Assembly (NCBI GenBank): GCA_016720925.1
Contig: JADKJR010000004.1
Location: forward strand, 186,001-250,000
DNA length: 64,000 nucleotides
Reading direction: 5' to 3'
From: Betaproteobacteria bacterium
GTDB lineage: Bacteria > Pseudomonadota > Gammaproteobacteria > Burkholderiales > Usitatibacteraceae
Shown here: one piece after another, positions 1 through 8,513 of the stretch
Numbering within the stretch: the first letter of the stretch is position 1
How the letters are laid out: the number at the start of each line of letters is the position of its first letter
Made by a program: the position numbers and the translations under genes
The notes under the pieces: generated by a model
Databases searched by the model: none
Told to the model about the DNA's origin: nothing
What the model saw: only the letters and a program-made list of their open reading frames with translations

Positions 1-74
1 GCGCGAATGACTGCCGCGAACATCAGGCCGAACATGCTGACCGGCGCAGCCCACAGCCAGGCAAGCCACTTCAC
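1..74 (-). CDS. N-terminal fragment of a membrane-associated protein (runs off window)
   Basis: Only the first 24 codons are in the window. A GTG start at 74..72 follows a GGGGAG ribosome-binding sequence on the minus strand. The visible N-terminus is hydrophobic and tryptophan-rich (begins VKWLAWLWAAPVSMFGLMF), so a membrane anchor or signal segment is likely. It lies just downstream of the DUF1499 gene on the same strand, probably in one transcript. Function cannot be judged from this fragment. Confidence 0.5.
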   Translation of the reverse strand, partial: MKWLAWLWAAPVSMFGLMFAAVIR

Positions 75-88
75 GTCGATACTCCCCG

Positions 89-583
89 CTATTTTGCGAA
101 TTGTGCGCGAAGGGATTCGATACGTGCGCGGTTCACGCCGAAGTCGCGCACACCCAGGCGCGACGCCGATCGCACGTGGATCGTGCTCGCGCTTTCGTCC
201 AGCGCGAATTCCACGTCATCGACAAAACCCATGCCGGCACTCTTGAATTCGGCGTACAGGTAATTGGCGCTGTTTGTGACCACATTGATCCCTGGCGAAC
301 TCTTGACGATGACTTGAAGCTTCTTCCATGCGTCAGCGGACGGGGCACTGAACGCGAGTGGGGCGATGAAGTGGGCGTCGCTATTTTCCACGGTCGACGA
401 GACGCTATTTGGTTTCCAGGACAGAGGCGCGAATTTCCCCGCCGAGAAGCCGAGGTTGGCTGGACGCGAACCAGAAAACAGACCCATGGGTTGTCCTCCA
501 AGGTATTCAATGCCGACGATCGCCGCCACCAAGGCAATGAGCACAAGCAAGATGTAGAAAATGCGCAACGCAAGTATCTTCAT
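89..583 (-). CDS. DUF1499 family protein
   Basis: 164 aa. An N-terminal hydrophobic segment (about residues 5-27) is a membrane anchor or uncleaved signal. The rest matches the DUF1499 pattern: the segment FVDDVEFALDE followed by an RSASRLGxxDFGxNRxRI motif near the C-terminus is typical of the family. The family's role is not established. ATG start at 583. The upstream VOC-domain gene ends 14 nt before it, so the two are likely co-transcribed with the VanZ-like gene. No active-site residues are known for this family, so nothing more specific can be said. Confidence 0.75.
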   Translation of the reverse strand: MKILALRIFYILLVLIALVAAIVGIEYLGGQPMGLFSGSRPANLGFSAGKFAPLSWKPNSVSSTVENSDAHFIAPLAFSAPSADAWKKLQVIVKSSPGINVVTNSANYLYAEFKSAGMGFVDDVEFALDESASTIHVRSASRLGVRDFGVNRARIESLRAQFAK

Positions 584-597
584 GTTTGGCTTTCAGT

Positions 598-1257
598 TTA
601 GCTCATCAATGTTTTCACGCCCTGTGGCGTGCGGATATATGCGCACAGGGTCATGCCGGAATAAGGTGGAGTCGATGTCAAGGTTAGCGTGTTTTGCAGT
701 CCCAGTTCCGCGAGCAGATAGTTCACCTTGGCTGGGTTAGGGTGCGCTGCCTCCATCCACTCGAAGCGGCATTGCTGGTCAGGGAGCCGATCGCATGGGT
801 GAAACGGCACGTCCCATTGAATCAGATGCGGCACCAAACCGCCTTCGACCGGATGACCGTCTTCCGGAATCGTAATGCGCCATCGGTACTTTTCCGGTTC
901 GTTGCCGCGTTCCATCGAATATATGCCGCCCAGCAGGCCACCGGTTTTCTGCATTAGCTGATCGACGTCGCCGGTTCGGGCCACCCAGCCGATCAAGCGC
1001 GGACGCGCGGCGATACGTTCCTGCACGTCTCGGGTGTCAAGCCCGAACCAGCGCGGCTTGAATGGAGGTTCCGCGTCGATATCGATGGCAATCAGCTCGA
1101 GGTAGCTTTGCGGACCAAGCGATAGCAGGCGGTTGTGTGTCCCCATACGCGGGTGCGTGCCTCGAGGCGACAGCTTGACACCCAGGAATCGCTCCAGCCA
1201 GGCGCCGCCCTTGACAAGGTCGGAGGTGCCAAGGACCAGGTGATCGAGTGTCGTCAC
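598..1257 (-). CDS. VOC superfamily (glyoxalase-like) protein
   Basis: 219 aa from a GTG start at 1257 (a TTG one codon upstream is also possible). The N-terminus (VTTLDHLVLGTSDL) is the first strand and helix of a glyoxalase/bleomycin-resistance/dioxygenase fold, with the His expected at the metal site. The overall shape fits the single-chain Glyoxalase_3 subgroup, whose substrates are unknown. It starts 9 nt after the VanZ-like gene stop and ends 14 nt before the DUF1499 gene, so all three look like one minus-strand transcription unit. The substrate cannot be inferred. Confidence 0.75.
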   Translation of the reverse strand: MTTLDHLVLGTSDLVKGGAWLERFLGVKLSPRGTHPRMGTHNRLLSLGPQSYLELIAIDIDAEPPFKPRWFGLDTRDVQERIAARPRLIGWVARTGDVDQLMQKTGGLLGGIYSMERGNEPEKYRWRITIPEDGHPVEGGLVPHLIQWDVPFHPCDRLPDQQCRFEWMEAAHPNPAKVNYLLAELGLQNTLTLTSTPPYSGMTLCAYIRTPQGVKTLMS

Positions 1258-1266
1258 CAACGCAAA

Positions 1267-1650
1267 TCAATCCGCCGGATGAGAGGACAGCGCCCGACTG
1301 GCCAACCGCCGTTCAACCGACAGTTGCACGGTCACAACAAACCACCCGGCAATGACACCGAGTGCGTCGGCCAACATATCGAGAAATTCGAAGGATCGTG
1401 TCGGCGTCAAATACTGGATGCATTCGATCAGCGCGCCCATGGCGACAAATCCAATAGCGAGTTTCAGCCGCTGCACCGGACGCCGGTATAACTGGCCCCA
1501 GCAGAACATGCACGCGAAATAGGCGAGTGCGTGGTGCAATTTGTCACCGCCGGGTACAGCCGGTACGTCGGGACCGGGCAGCAACGAAAGCGCCCAGACG
1601 GCAATGAGGACGGCGATGCTGGCGACGCGAAAAAAACGTGTGCGGTTCAT
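1267..1650 (-). CDS. VanZ-like membrane protein
   Basis: About 127 aa. It shows four hydrophobic segments and the VanZ-family pattern: D-K-L-H-H early (GGDKLHHALAYF), then E-x-x-Q (ALIECIQ) and a final D-x-x-A-D-A-x-G helix. VanZ relatives are small integral membrane proteins, linked in one case to teicoplanin tolerance but generally of unknown role. I chose the ATG at 1650. An ATG at 1671 preceded by GGAG at short spacing is the alternative. First gene of a small minus-strand unit with the VOC and DUF1499 genes. Confidence 0.7.
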   Translation of the reverse strand: MNRTRFFRVASIAVLIAVWALSLLPGPDVPAVPGGDKLHHALAYFACMFCWGQLYRRPVQRLKLAIGFVAMGALIECIQYLTPTRSFEFLDMLADALGVIAGWFVVTVQLSVERRLASRALSSHPAD

Positions 1651-1712
1651 TTGGGTATTGCGGCAATCCATTGACTCCGCGCGCGGCACGGAAAAGTTGA
1701 TTGTTTTTCAGG

Positions 1713-1780
1713 AAAACCATAGCACCGGCGCGCCTTTCAGGCCAATAATGCCTGAAGATCCGCGCCAGTGCTTGTTTTTG
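1713..1780. repeat. Dispersed intergenic quasi-palindrome, copy A
   Basis: About 68 bp with outer arms resembling AGCACCGGCG...CGCCAGTGCTTG and an inner hairpin around CAGGC...GCCTG. It belongs to the family of seven related copies in this window. It lies between the VanZ-like gene and the kinase gene end. Confidence 0.75.
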
Positions 1781-1802
1781 TATTTCTGGCCGAGTGGAAA
1801 GG

Positions 1803-3128
1803 CTAGCGAATGATTAGCGCCACCGAGAGGCCCACCGCGAGCGCAGCCAGTAGCACGATGATTACGATTGGCAACAGATTGCTGGGCAGGTTTTCCTCGG
1901 CGACCCTCTCTGCTTCCATCCTGCGCATTTGGCCGAGGGTAATGGACGTGCCTGAAGTGCCGGAATCTTCCGGGGACATGCCAGGCGTTGAGGTGCCACC
2001 TCGATTGTTACCAGCGTTCGACTGCATTGTCTGATCCGCCAGCGCGCCGGTAATGCTGCCTTGGTAGGCACGCATTTTCTGGGTTTCGGAAATGTAATCG
2101 CCGAAATCGCTGATCTGGTTGGTCATCGCGGCGAGTTTCACGGTGGCATCGAAGGAGTCAAATGCCTTGGAGAGCTTGAGTGGCTTGGACTCTTCTTCCG
2201 CGCCGCCCGCTTTTTGAAACCGGCCAATGCCCAGCGCATCCAGCACCGGTGGTTTTGCCGACGGAGGCGCCTGCTTGGCCAGCACGTCGCCAGCCGGCTG
2301 TTTTGCATGCAGCAGGCGCTTGACCTGCGCAAGATCATCGGCAAATTCGCGCATCGTCTGATAGCGCTCGTCAACCGTTTTTGCCAGCGCCTTGGCGACG
2401 ACCAGGTCGAGCATGGTGGGTATGCCGGCGTTGGCATTCGAGGGCGCGGGTGGAATGGTATTTACCGTCGCATACATGATGGCGTTTACGTTGTCGCCAT
2501 CAAAAGGCGGCAGGCCGGTAAGTGATTCGTAAAGGACAACGCCGAGCGAAAAAATATCGGTGCGGTGATCGAGATTGCGCCCGATCACCTGCTCCGGCGA
2601 CATGTAGCGAGGACTGCCGAGGATCAATCCCGTCATGGTCTTGACGGCCGAGGCGGGCATGCGGGCAATGCCGAAATCGGTAATTTTTGCCAGCCCGCCG
2701 CGCACAATCATGATATTTGAAGGCTTCACGTCGCGATGAACGACGTCGTTATCATGTGCAAACGATAGCCCTTGCGCAATTTGCGCGATCCAGTCAACCG
2801 ACATCGCCACGGCGGGGCGTCCATCATCGGCAAGGATGTCTTTGAGTTCCTTGCCTTCAAGGAACTCCATCGCCATATACGCCATGTCGTCGTTGCGGCC
2901 GACGTCATAAATCGTCACGATGTTGGGGTGGTTTAGACGGCCAGCCGCCTTGATCTCCTGGCGGAAGCGTAGTTCGTATTCGGCCAGTTCGTCCTTGTTG
3001 AGATGCAAATTGACCGTTTTGATGGCGACTGTGCGGTCAATCATCGGGTCGACGGCTTTATAGACCACGCCCATTGCGCCCTGGCCAATGATGGAGAGAA
3101 TCTTGTAGCGGCCGAGTGTTTCGATCAT
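1803..3128 (-). CDS. Ser/Thr protein kinase (Hanks type) with C-terminal membrane anchor
   Basis: 441 aa. The kinase domain spans about residues 8-270 with all landmarks: glycine loop GQGAMGVVY, AIK lysine, HRDVKPSN catalytic loop, DFG, and SPRYMSPEQ in the activation segment. A linker of about 130 residues follows, then one transmembrane helix (about 418-440) ending at the C-terminus, so the kinase faces the cytoplasm with almost nothing outside. No PASTA or other sensor domain is present. The ATG at 3128 lies one base after the stop of the upstream lipoprotein gene, which fixes the start. Upstream are the lipoprotein and a nucleotidyl cyclase, suggesting one signalling operon. Substrates are unknown. 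Confidence 0.9.
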   Translation of the reverse strand: MIETLGRYKILSIIGQGAMGVVYKAVDPMIDRTVAIKTVNLHLNKDELAEYELRFRQEIKAAGRLNHPNIVTIYDVGRNDDMAYMAMEFLEGKELKDILADDGRPAVAMSVDWIAQIAQGLSFAHDNDVVHRDVKPSNIMIVRGGLAKITDFGIARMPASAVKTMTGLILGSPRYMSPEQVIGRNLDHRTDIFSLGVVLYESLTGLPPFDGDNVNAIMYATVNTIPPAPSNANAGIPTMLDLVVAKALAKTVDERYQTMREFADDLAQVKRLLHAKQPAGDVLAKQAPPSAKPPVLDALGIGRFQKAGGAEEESKPLKLSKAFDSFDATVKLAAMTNQISDFGDYISETQKMRAYQGSITGALADQTMQSNAGNNRGGTSTPGMSPEDSGTSGTSITLGQMRRMEAERVAEENLPSNLLPIVIIVLLAALAVGLSVALIIR

Positions 3129-3129
3129 G

Positions 3130-3957
3130 TTATTTCTTTGCGGACGCCGGTTTTTGTTTGGCCTTGACCGTGCGGAACGGCGGGCCCCAGGAAGGATGGC
3201 CCGCCTCGGCGGCATCGAGTTCGAATGCCGGATTCAGCTGCAGGATTTTTTCAAACTCGGCGCGGCACAAGGTCTGGCGGTTTGTCAGGCAATAGCTGAA
3301 TGCCGTAAATTTGTGGATAAGTATTTGTTCCGCAGGTGCGTGCGTCACTTTCAAACTCTCCTGAAAGAGTCTGACGGCTTTGGGATAGTCGGCGTCGTCG
3401 TACGATTTCATTGCCTCCGTGAACAGTTTTTCGCCTGGCAGCGGGAGGCGAACAACCGGAGCCGGCAGCGGTTTGCCCGATTTTCGTGATTCAATTTCCG
3501 TTTTGACGAGCCGAAAAATCGGACCCCATGTCGGGTGTCCGGCTTCGGCTGGCGTCAAGTCGAATGCGGGATCGAGGACGAAGGCCTTTTCAAACTCTTC
3601 CTTGCAGACCAGTTCCCGGTTGTTGACGCATTGTATGAATGCCACATGCTTGCGGGCACGCAACTGTTCGGGCACCGTCAATATCCCGCTGTCGAGCGCG
3701 ATGAGCAGATTCTTGAAGGCCTCTTCGTAGCTGCCCGCTTCATATTGCTTCAATCCCTCATTGAGGTTGGCCTGGATGCGCGCGATACGATGCACCCTCA
3801 CCAGTTCTTCCGGTGCAGAGACGACCGGTGCGGATACGGCAGGTGCGGGCGGGTTGACCGCGCAGCCGGCCAATATTGCGATGAGCCCAAGCGTCACGCT
3901 GTTGCGGATATACGCGCAGAGATGCCGAATGATTGCCCGAGAACAGAAGAACGACAT
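3130..3957 (-). CDS. Lipoprotein with duplicated TssQ-like domain
   Basis: About 275 aa from ATG 3957, which is preceded by an AGGG sequence. It has a signal peptide with lipobox LAGC (about residues 28-31), so it should be an outer- or inner-membrane lipoprotein. The mature part holds two copies of one helical unit. Each copy ends in a C-x(7)-C-x-x-E-F-E-K segment, then an L-x-P-A-F-x-L/F aspartate stretch and the signature PAEAGHPTWGPIFR or AAEAGHPSWGPPFR. This resembles the TPR-like lipoproteins annotated as TssQ (type VI secretion associated), but no T6SS genes lie in this window. It sits between the cyclase and kinase genes, one base before the kinase start. The role is inferred only. 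Confidence 0.7.
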   Translation of the reverse strand: MSFFCSRAIIRHLCAYIRNSVTLGLIAILAGCAVNPPAPAVSAPVVSAPEELVRVHRIARIQANLNEGLKQYEAGSYEEAFKNLLIALDSGILTVPEQLRARKHVAFIQCVNNRELVCKEEFEKAFVLDPAFDLTPAEAGHPTWGPIFRLVKTEIESRKSGKPLPAPVVRLPLPGEKLFTEAMKSYDDADYPKAVRLFQESLKVTHAPAEQILIHKFTAFSYCLTNRQTLCRAEFEKILQLNPAFELDAAEAGHPSWGPPFRTVKAKQKPASAKK

Positions 3958-4024
3958 GAATTGACCCTGATTGCGGCAATAGCGGGAAAGTTTTATGCAT
4001 AATCGCGCAGGTCTGCCGCGAAAA

Positions 4025-5329
4025 TTACTGGAACTTGTGTTTGATGCTGACATCTTCCTTCGGCTTGACCTCTACGTTCTGGACAAATGGAGTGAACGAA
4101 GTGTTTTTTACTTCAATGCGATATTTTCCCGTTGGCAGTTTATGCTGCTTCAAGGGGGGTGAGACACCGATCGACTTGCCATTGACGAATACATCTCCCC
4201 ACGGCTGGATACTCAGATTCAGGCGTCCCTCGGACAATGCAAGCTTCGCCGTGTCCGCCTTGGTGGTGTCCGGCTTACCCGTGGCGGCACTGATGAAAGG
4301 CGGGCTGATCGGCGCTGAAGAGGAAGCGGCTGCCGGCACGGCGGCGACAGAGGCCGGCCCATCGGCGAATTTGGATGAATCGGCAGGCGCGCGAGCCGGC
4401 GTGTCAGGTGGCAGCGCGGTCGTGACCGATTGTGTAGGCGCACTGATCTTTGCGGCAAGGTTCGCGCCCGTCGGCTTTACGGCGGGCTGCTTCAGAATCA
4501 ATGTCAGCGCTAGCGCGAGGACGACCGCCGCGAGTGCGCCGCTGGCAATCGTCAGCTTCCTTCGATCCTGCAAAAATGGGACCGAGCCCGTTTCGCCGAG
4601 CTGTCTGGCGCCGTAAGTGCCGGTGTCAATGCCTGCCTGCCGTTGTGCGCGCGCGTTCGGGTTTGTCGCCGCTGCCCGATCGACCGTCCCTGCCTTGGCG
4701 GTCTTGAACGCTTCATCCGAGTCGCCCACGATATAGATTTCGTGTTCGCGGACATGTTTGTCGGTGCGGGAGCCCTCGTACTTGAAGAGCTTTGAATACT
4801 CTTCCGAGATCACCGACACGACATCGAAAAACGATCGCGACACGACAATCTGCCCGGGGCGCGCAAAACTCATGATGCGCTGCGCAACATTGATTCCGTC
4901 GCCGACGATATTCGGGTGTCCATTGATATCGCGCACCAGTTTGACTGGCCCGAGATTGATGCCAATTCGCAGGGGCAATCCACCTGATGCGCCTGATGTA
5001 TCGGCGCTGATTGCATCTACGGCTTCGATGCCGGAAGGTTGAGGGTTACCCGCTGCCGCATCGGCGCGATTGACCATGTCCCGCAGATTCATGCTGACAA
5101 ACAAAGCATCTTCAGGATCGCCAAGGAAGCTTAACGCGGCACCGTCGCCCGTATCGAGGATCAGCCGTTGTTCGGGTGGAATATCAGTTAGGGAGTCAGA
5201 AAGCAGCTCGGTAAAACGATCCTTGAAAGCGATCTGCTCTGACACCGATTTCTTTGAATAACCGACGATATCGACAAATACGACGCTGCCGATAAAAGTT
5301 CGATTTCCCTGATCAAGCATGGTGCTCAC
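4025..5329 (-). CDS. Class III adenylate/guanylate cyclase with PEGA domain
   Basis: 434 aa. The N-terminal catalytic domain (about residues 10-200) has the two metal-binding aspartates in FVDIVGYS and DTGDG and a GPVKLVRD...GDGINVAQR segment typical of class III nucleotidyl cyclases. One transmembrane helix follows near residues 260-280. A Pro/Ala/Ser-rich stretch leads to a C-terminal PEGA domain (GDVFVNGKSIGVSPPLKQHKLPTG split by family spacing), which would be periplasmic. First gene of the presumed cyclase-lipoprotein-kinase operon. cAMP versus cGMP specificity cannot be assigned from sight. Confidence 0.85.
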   Translation of the reverse strand: MSTMLDQGNRTFIGSVVFVDIVGYSKKSVSEQIAFKDRFTELLSDSLTDIPPEQRLILDTGDGAALSFLGDPEDALFVSMNLRDMVNRADAAAGNPQPSGIEAVDAISADTSGASGGLPLRIGINLGPVKLVRDINGHPNIVGDGINVAQRIMSFARPGQIVVSRSFFDVVSVISEEYSKLFKYEGSRTDKHVREHEIYIVGDSDEAFKTAKAGTVDRAAATNPNARAQRQAGIDTGTYGARQLGETGSVPFLQDRRKLTIASGALAAVVLALALTLILKQPAVKPTGANLAAKISAPTQSVTTALPPDTPARAPADSSKFADGPASVAAVPAAASSSAPISPPFISAATGKPDTTKADTAKLALSEGRLNLSIQPWGDVFVNGKSIGVSPPLKQHKLPTGKYRIEVKNTSFTPFVQNVEVKPKEDVSIKHKFQ

Positions 5330-5483
5330 GATGAATGATTGCCGATTCTCTTGCGTACGATTGGAGGTTTGTCTCGGATGTTATTGATCTTTTTCCATAT
5401 GTTACCGAAAACTGAGGGAGATTCGGAACATATTGCGTCCTGCCGGTCTATGGCGAGAAACAGGATCAAGGAATTCAATCTTT

Positions 5484-6266
5484 TCAAAGTCCGGCAGCGC
5501 GCGGTTGGCAATCGAGTAATTGTCCGGTAATCCCGGCGCTGTCCGGGCCCATCAGGTACAGGAAACTCGCCGCCAGCGACTCCGGCAGAGGCAAGCTGGA
5601 AGCCAATTCCCCTGGATGACTCTGCCCGCGCATTGGGCTGGCGACCGGTCCGGGAAGGCAGAGATTGAAGCGCGGATTGGGGACAGCGTCGGATTCGTCG
5701 GCCAAAATTGCCGTCAAAACTGTCAGCGCGCCTTTCACGACGGCGAAAGGCCCCCAATATGCCTTGGGTTGCAATGCATGGGTTTCGGTGAGGAAGATCA
5801 CAGAGGCATCATCGGAGCGCTTCAGCATCGGCGTGCATGTCTTGGTAAGCGCTGCCGGCACGACCAAATTCACTCTGGCGTGCTGCATCCACACGTCAAG
5901 ATCGTGAAGCCCCATCGGCATCGGCGAGACGAAATGGCTGGCACCGTGAAAGATCCCGTCCAGCCGCGGCATGCTGCTATGTATCGCCTGCGCAAAACCA
6001 TCAAGATCCGTCTGCGTGGCCTTGGCGAAATCCAGCGGCAGAATCGCCGGTTGCGGCAACCCCTCTACCTCGATCTTGTCGTAGACCGCCTCAAGCTTCG
6101 GGATATTGCGGCCATGAAGAATGACCGTGGCGCCGCGCCGCGCGTACGCGAGTGCGGCGACCCTGCCCAAGCCTTGTCCTGCCCCGGTGACGAGGATGAC
6201 GCGATCTTTGAGCAAGTCCGTTGCAGGCTGGTAATCAATCGGTAAGTTGATGGTGGTTTGGTTCAT
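5484..6266 (-). CDS. SDR-fold protein (YciK-like) with altered active site
   Basis: 260 aa. The Rossmann nucleotide-binding motif VTGAGQGLG is intact and the layout matches YciK-type short-chain dehydrogenases. The catalytic tetrad looks degraded: the YxxxK motif reads FAVVK, with Phe in place of the catalytic Tyr, and the expected Ser segment reads LTETHA. It may bind NAD(P) without normal oxidoreductase chemistry. The ATG at 6266 overlaps the hpnE stop (ATGA), so it is translationally coupled as last gene of the squalene operon. YciK has no known link to squalene, so its place here may be structural only. Confidence 0.8.
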   Translation of the reverse strand: MNQTTINLPIDYQPATDLLKDRVILVTGAGQGLGRVAALAYARRGATVILHGRNIPKLEAVYDKIEVEGLPQPAILPLDFAKATQTDLDGFAQAIHSSMPRLDGIFHGASHFVSPMPMGLHDLDVWMQHARVNLVVPAALTKTCTPMLKRSDDASVIFLTETHALQPKAYWGPFAVVKGALTVLTAILADESDAVPNPRFNLCLPGPVASPMRGQSHPGELASSLPLPESLAASFLYLMGPDSAGITGQLLDCQPRAAGL

Positions 6267-7612
6267 GGTTTCGGCCTGGATACGTAGTGCAGGACTTGAT
6301 CGGCGGCACAAATACCACTACGCACCGCGCCTTCCAAAGTGGCCGGATAGGGACCGGACGTGTAGTCCCCTGCCAGGAAGAGGCCCGGCGTGGTCGTCAG
6401 GCACGAAGGCCGTCTCGCCTGGATGGAGGAAGTACAGGCAAACGTTGCAAATTTTTCGGCAATGACCTTGTACCACGCTGGCACTGGCAATGGGCCGGTG
6501 TGTCTGCCCAATTCTGCCAACGCGTGTGCCGCCAGTTCTTCGTGTGACAAACAATCGTGCGGGCCGGATGCGGAGATGACCGCTGCAATCAGGCCATCGT
6601 CAGGAGTGCTGCCGGCAGCGCTTACGCCAGGCGGGCGCCGGTCAAAAAACCATTGCACCATGCCGTCAACCTGCCCGAGCATCGGCCGTGGCAAGCGCAC
6701 GCGCTGGTCGAACTTCAGATAAATCGTCACTATTGGCTCATAGGTGAAGGGCACGACAGGGTTGCAACCCGCGGGCAGCGAGATCGCGTGGAACTGGTGG
6801 GGGCCGACCGCAACAATCATCGCGGCGAAAGTCGCCTGACCCTCATTCGTGGCGAGTTGAAACGTGCCCTGCGTTACCATCGCGCTGTCGACGCGCAGGC
6901 CGCGATTGACCACGCTACCGCGGGCGACAAGCCAGTTGGCGGCGATATCCGGAAAGAGCGCCGAAAGGTCGATGCGTGGCAGTATCAAATCGCTCGCTTC
7001 GCGCGAGGATGCGAGCGCGTCCCTCAGCACATTGGCGAACACTTGCCCGGATGCCGTGGCGATGGGTGTGTTCAGCGCGGAAATGGTCAGCGGCTGCCAC
7101 AAATATCGGACGAGTTTTTCCGGTTGGGTGTGTGCCGCAAGCAACGTTGCTACCGTGTCAGCGGCGTTGACCTGAAATTTCAACCGCTTCAGTGTTTGCA
7201 TGAAACGAATGGCCGCAAGCCGGTCTGCGAGGCCAAGCCCTTTTGCGGACAGCAGCGCCCAGGCCAGGTGGAACGGCGCGACCCACCTCGGAGCCTGCAA
7301 GGAAAAATCCGGGGGCATGACAAGCGTCAGCGGAATTCGCGATTTTGCGGTATCCGGCACACCGACCAGCGCCATCATGCGCAGCAACTCCGTGTACGCA
7401 CCGGACAGGATATGCTGCCCGTTATCGATAGTCTCGCCGCGGTACTCGATGCGCCTGGCTCGGCCACCCAACTCTTTTCCGGCTTCAAACAGAGTTGCCC
7501 GGACGCCGCGTTCGGCGAGTGAAACAGCGGCCGCGATTCCCGCGTATCCGCCACCAATGATCGCTACCCTTGACGACGCAACTGCCGTCACGGCGTCATC
7601 CAGGTGCGCCAT
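6263..7612 (-). CDS. hpnE: Hydroxysqualene dehydroxylase
   Basis: Up to 449 aa. FAD-dependent amine-oxidase/desaturase fold: dinucleotide motif VAIIGGGYAGIAAAVSL then the GxxRR-like motif GGRARR, and a C-terminal FAD segment FLAGDYTSGPYPATLEGAVRSG read across a few residues. HpnE reduces hydroxysqualene to squalene, the third step from farnesyl diphosphate in the HpnCDE pathway. The ATG at 7612 overlaps the hpnD end by 25 nt. An alternative GTG at 7591 would overlap the hpnD stop by exactly 4 nt (GTGA), like every other junction in this operon. Stop overlaps the next gene start. Confidence 0.92.
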   Translation of the reverse strand: MAHLDDAVTAVASSRVAIIGGGYAGIAAAVSLAERGVRATLFEAGKELGGRARRIEYRGETIDNGQHILSGAYTELLRMMALVGVPDTAKSRIPLTLVMPPDFSLQAPRWVAPFHLAWALLSAKGLGLADRLAAIRFMQTLKRLKFQVNAADTVATLLAAHTQPEKLVRYLWQPLTISALNTPIATASGQVFANVLRDALASSREASDLILPRIDLSALFPDIAANWLVARGSVVNRGLRVDSAMVTQGTFQLATNEGQATFAAMIVAVGPHQFHAISLPAGCNPVVPFTYEPIVTIYLKFDQRVRLPRPMLGQVDGMVQWFFDRRPPGVSAAGSTPDDGLIAAVISASGPHDCLSHEELAAHALAELGRHTGPLPVPAWYKVIAEKFATFACTSSIQARRPSCLTTTPGLFLAGDYTSGPYPATLEGAVRSGICAADQVLHYVSRPKP

Positions 7613-8421
7613 GCGATCCAGAATTTGCGAAGTGGGGTGAGTGATGTGCGCTGAGTGAGAACCTTAAAACCATCGCGTTCAATTTCGTTTAGCAATGTTC
7701 TGTAAATCGCGGCCATTATTAGTCCGGGCCGCTGTGGACGCCGTTCTTCAGGCAAAAGTACCCGGAAAGCCTCGTCGTACAAGGACTTTGCCCGCTCGGC
7801 CTGAAATGCCATCAATTGCTCAAAGTTCGCCGAGTGGCGTGCGCGAAGGATGTCTTCCACTGTGACGCCGAACCGGTGTAGTTCTTCGGCAGGCAAATAA
7901 ATTCGATCGCGGCGTGCATCTTCGCCGACATCGCGGATGATATTGGTCAATTGAAATGCGAGGCCCAGGTTCTCTGCGTAGTCCAAAGTCTGTGGATTTG
8001 AATATCCGAAAATACTTGCCGAAAGTTGCCCAACGACGCCGGCAACGCGATGACAATACAGCTTTAGTGATTCGTAATCGTTGTATCGATGCCAGGTCAA
8101 GTCCATTTCCATGCCATCGATGATCTCGTTCAGGCGATTCTGATCAACGCCAAATAGTCGGGTTGCCGACTCGAGCGCCTGGGTAACGGGATGTTGCGGA
8201 TGACCCGCGAATAAATTGGCCACTTCGGCGCGCCACCAGCCAAGCTTCGCGCGTGCCACGTCGATGTCGGCGACTTCATCGGCAATATCGTCGACCTCGC
8301 GGCAAAACGCATAAAGCGCCGTGATCGCTCGTCTTCGATCCGCCGTCAGAAAACGAAAGCTGTAGTAGAAGCTGGAGCCGCTTTTGGCGGCTTTGTTTTG
8401 GCAGTACTCGTCTGGCGTCAT
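7588..8421 (-). CDS. hpnD: Presqualene diphosphate synthase
   Basis: 277 aa, trans-isoprenyl diphosphate synthase fold of the squalene/phytoene synthase family. First aspartate-rich motif is FCREVDDIADE, the second RDVGEDARRDRIYLP. HpnD condenses two farnesyl diphosphates to presqualene diphosphate. The ATG at 8421 gives the family N-terminus MTPDEYCQ...SGSSFYYSFRFL. The ORF is open further upstream, but that part reads through two degenerate copies of the start region. The start codon overlaps the stop of a 31-codon mini-ORF (ATGA), so HpnD translation may depend on re-initiation. Confidence 0.93.
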   Translation of the reverse strand: MTPDEYCQNKAAKSGSSFYYSFRFLTADRRRAITALYAFCREVDDIADEVADIDVARAKLGWWRAEVANLFAGHPQHPVTQALESATRLFGVDQNRLNEIIDGMEMDLTWHRYNDYESLKLYCHRVAGVVGQLSASIFGYSNPQTLDYAENLGLAFQLTNIIRDVGEDARRDRIYLPAEELHRFGVTVEDILRARHSANFEQLMAFQAERAKSLYDEAFRVLLPEERRPQRPGLIMAAIYRTLLNEIERDGFKVLTQRTSLTPLRKFWIAWRTWMTP

Positions 8422-8513
8422 GGTTTGGTTCGTCCGCCAAAAAAAGGCTCTTGCGCGCCACGCGCATGGCTTTGTGATCTTTCGTTTGCACGGCAGTATT
8501 CGTGTGGCGTCAT
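8418..8513 (-). CDS. Mini-ORF 2 upstream of hpnD (31 codons)
   Basis: An ATG at 8513 opens a 31-codon frame starting MTPHEYCR and ending FFGGRTKP. Its TGA overlaps the hpnD ATG. The first residues nearly repeat the HpnD N-terminus MTPDEYCQ, and the DNA from the end of mini-ORF 1 to this start resembles the DNA just before hpnD. It most likely arose by tandem duplication of the hpnD start. It could act as a translational relay or upstream attenuator. A stable peptide product is not supported by anything visible. Confidence 0.4.
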   Translation of the reverse strand: MTPHEYCRANERSQSHARGAQEPFFGGRTKP

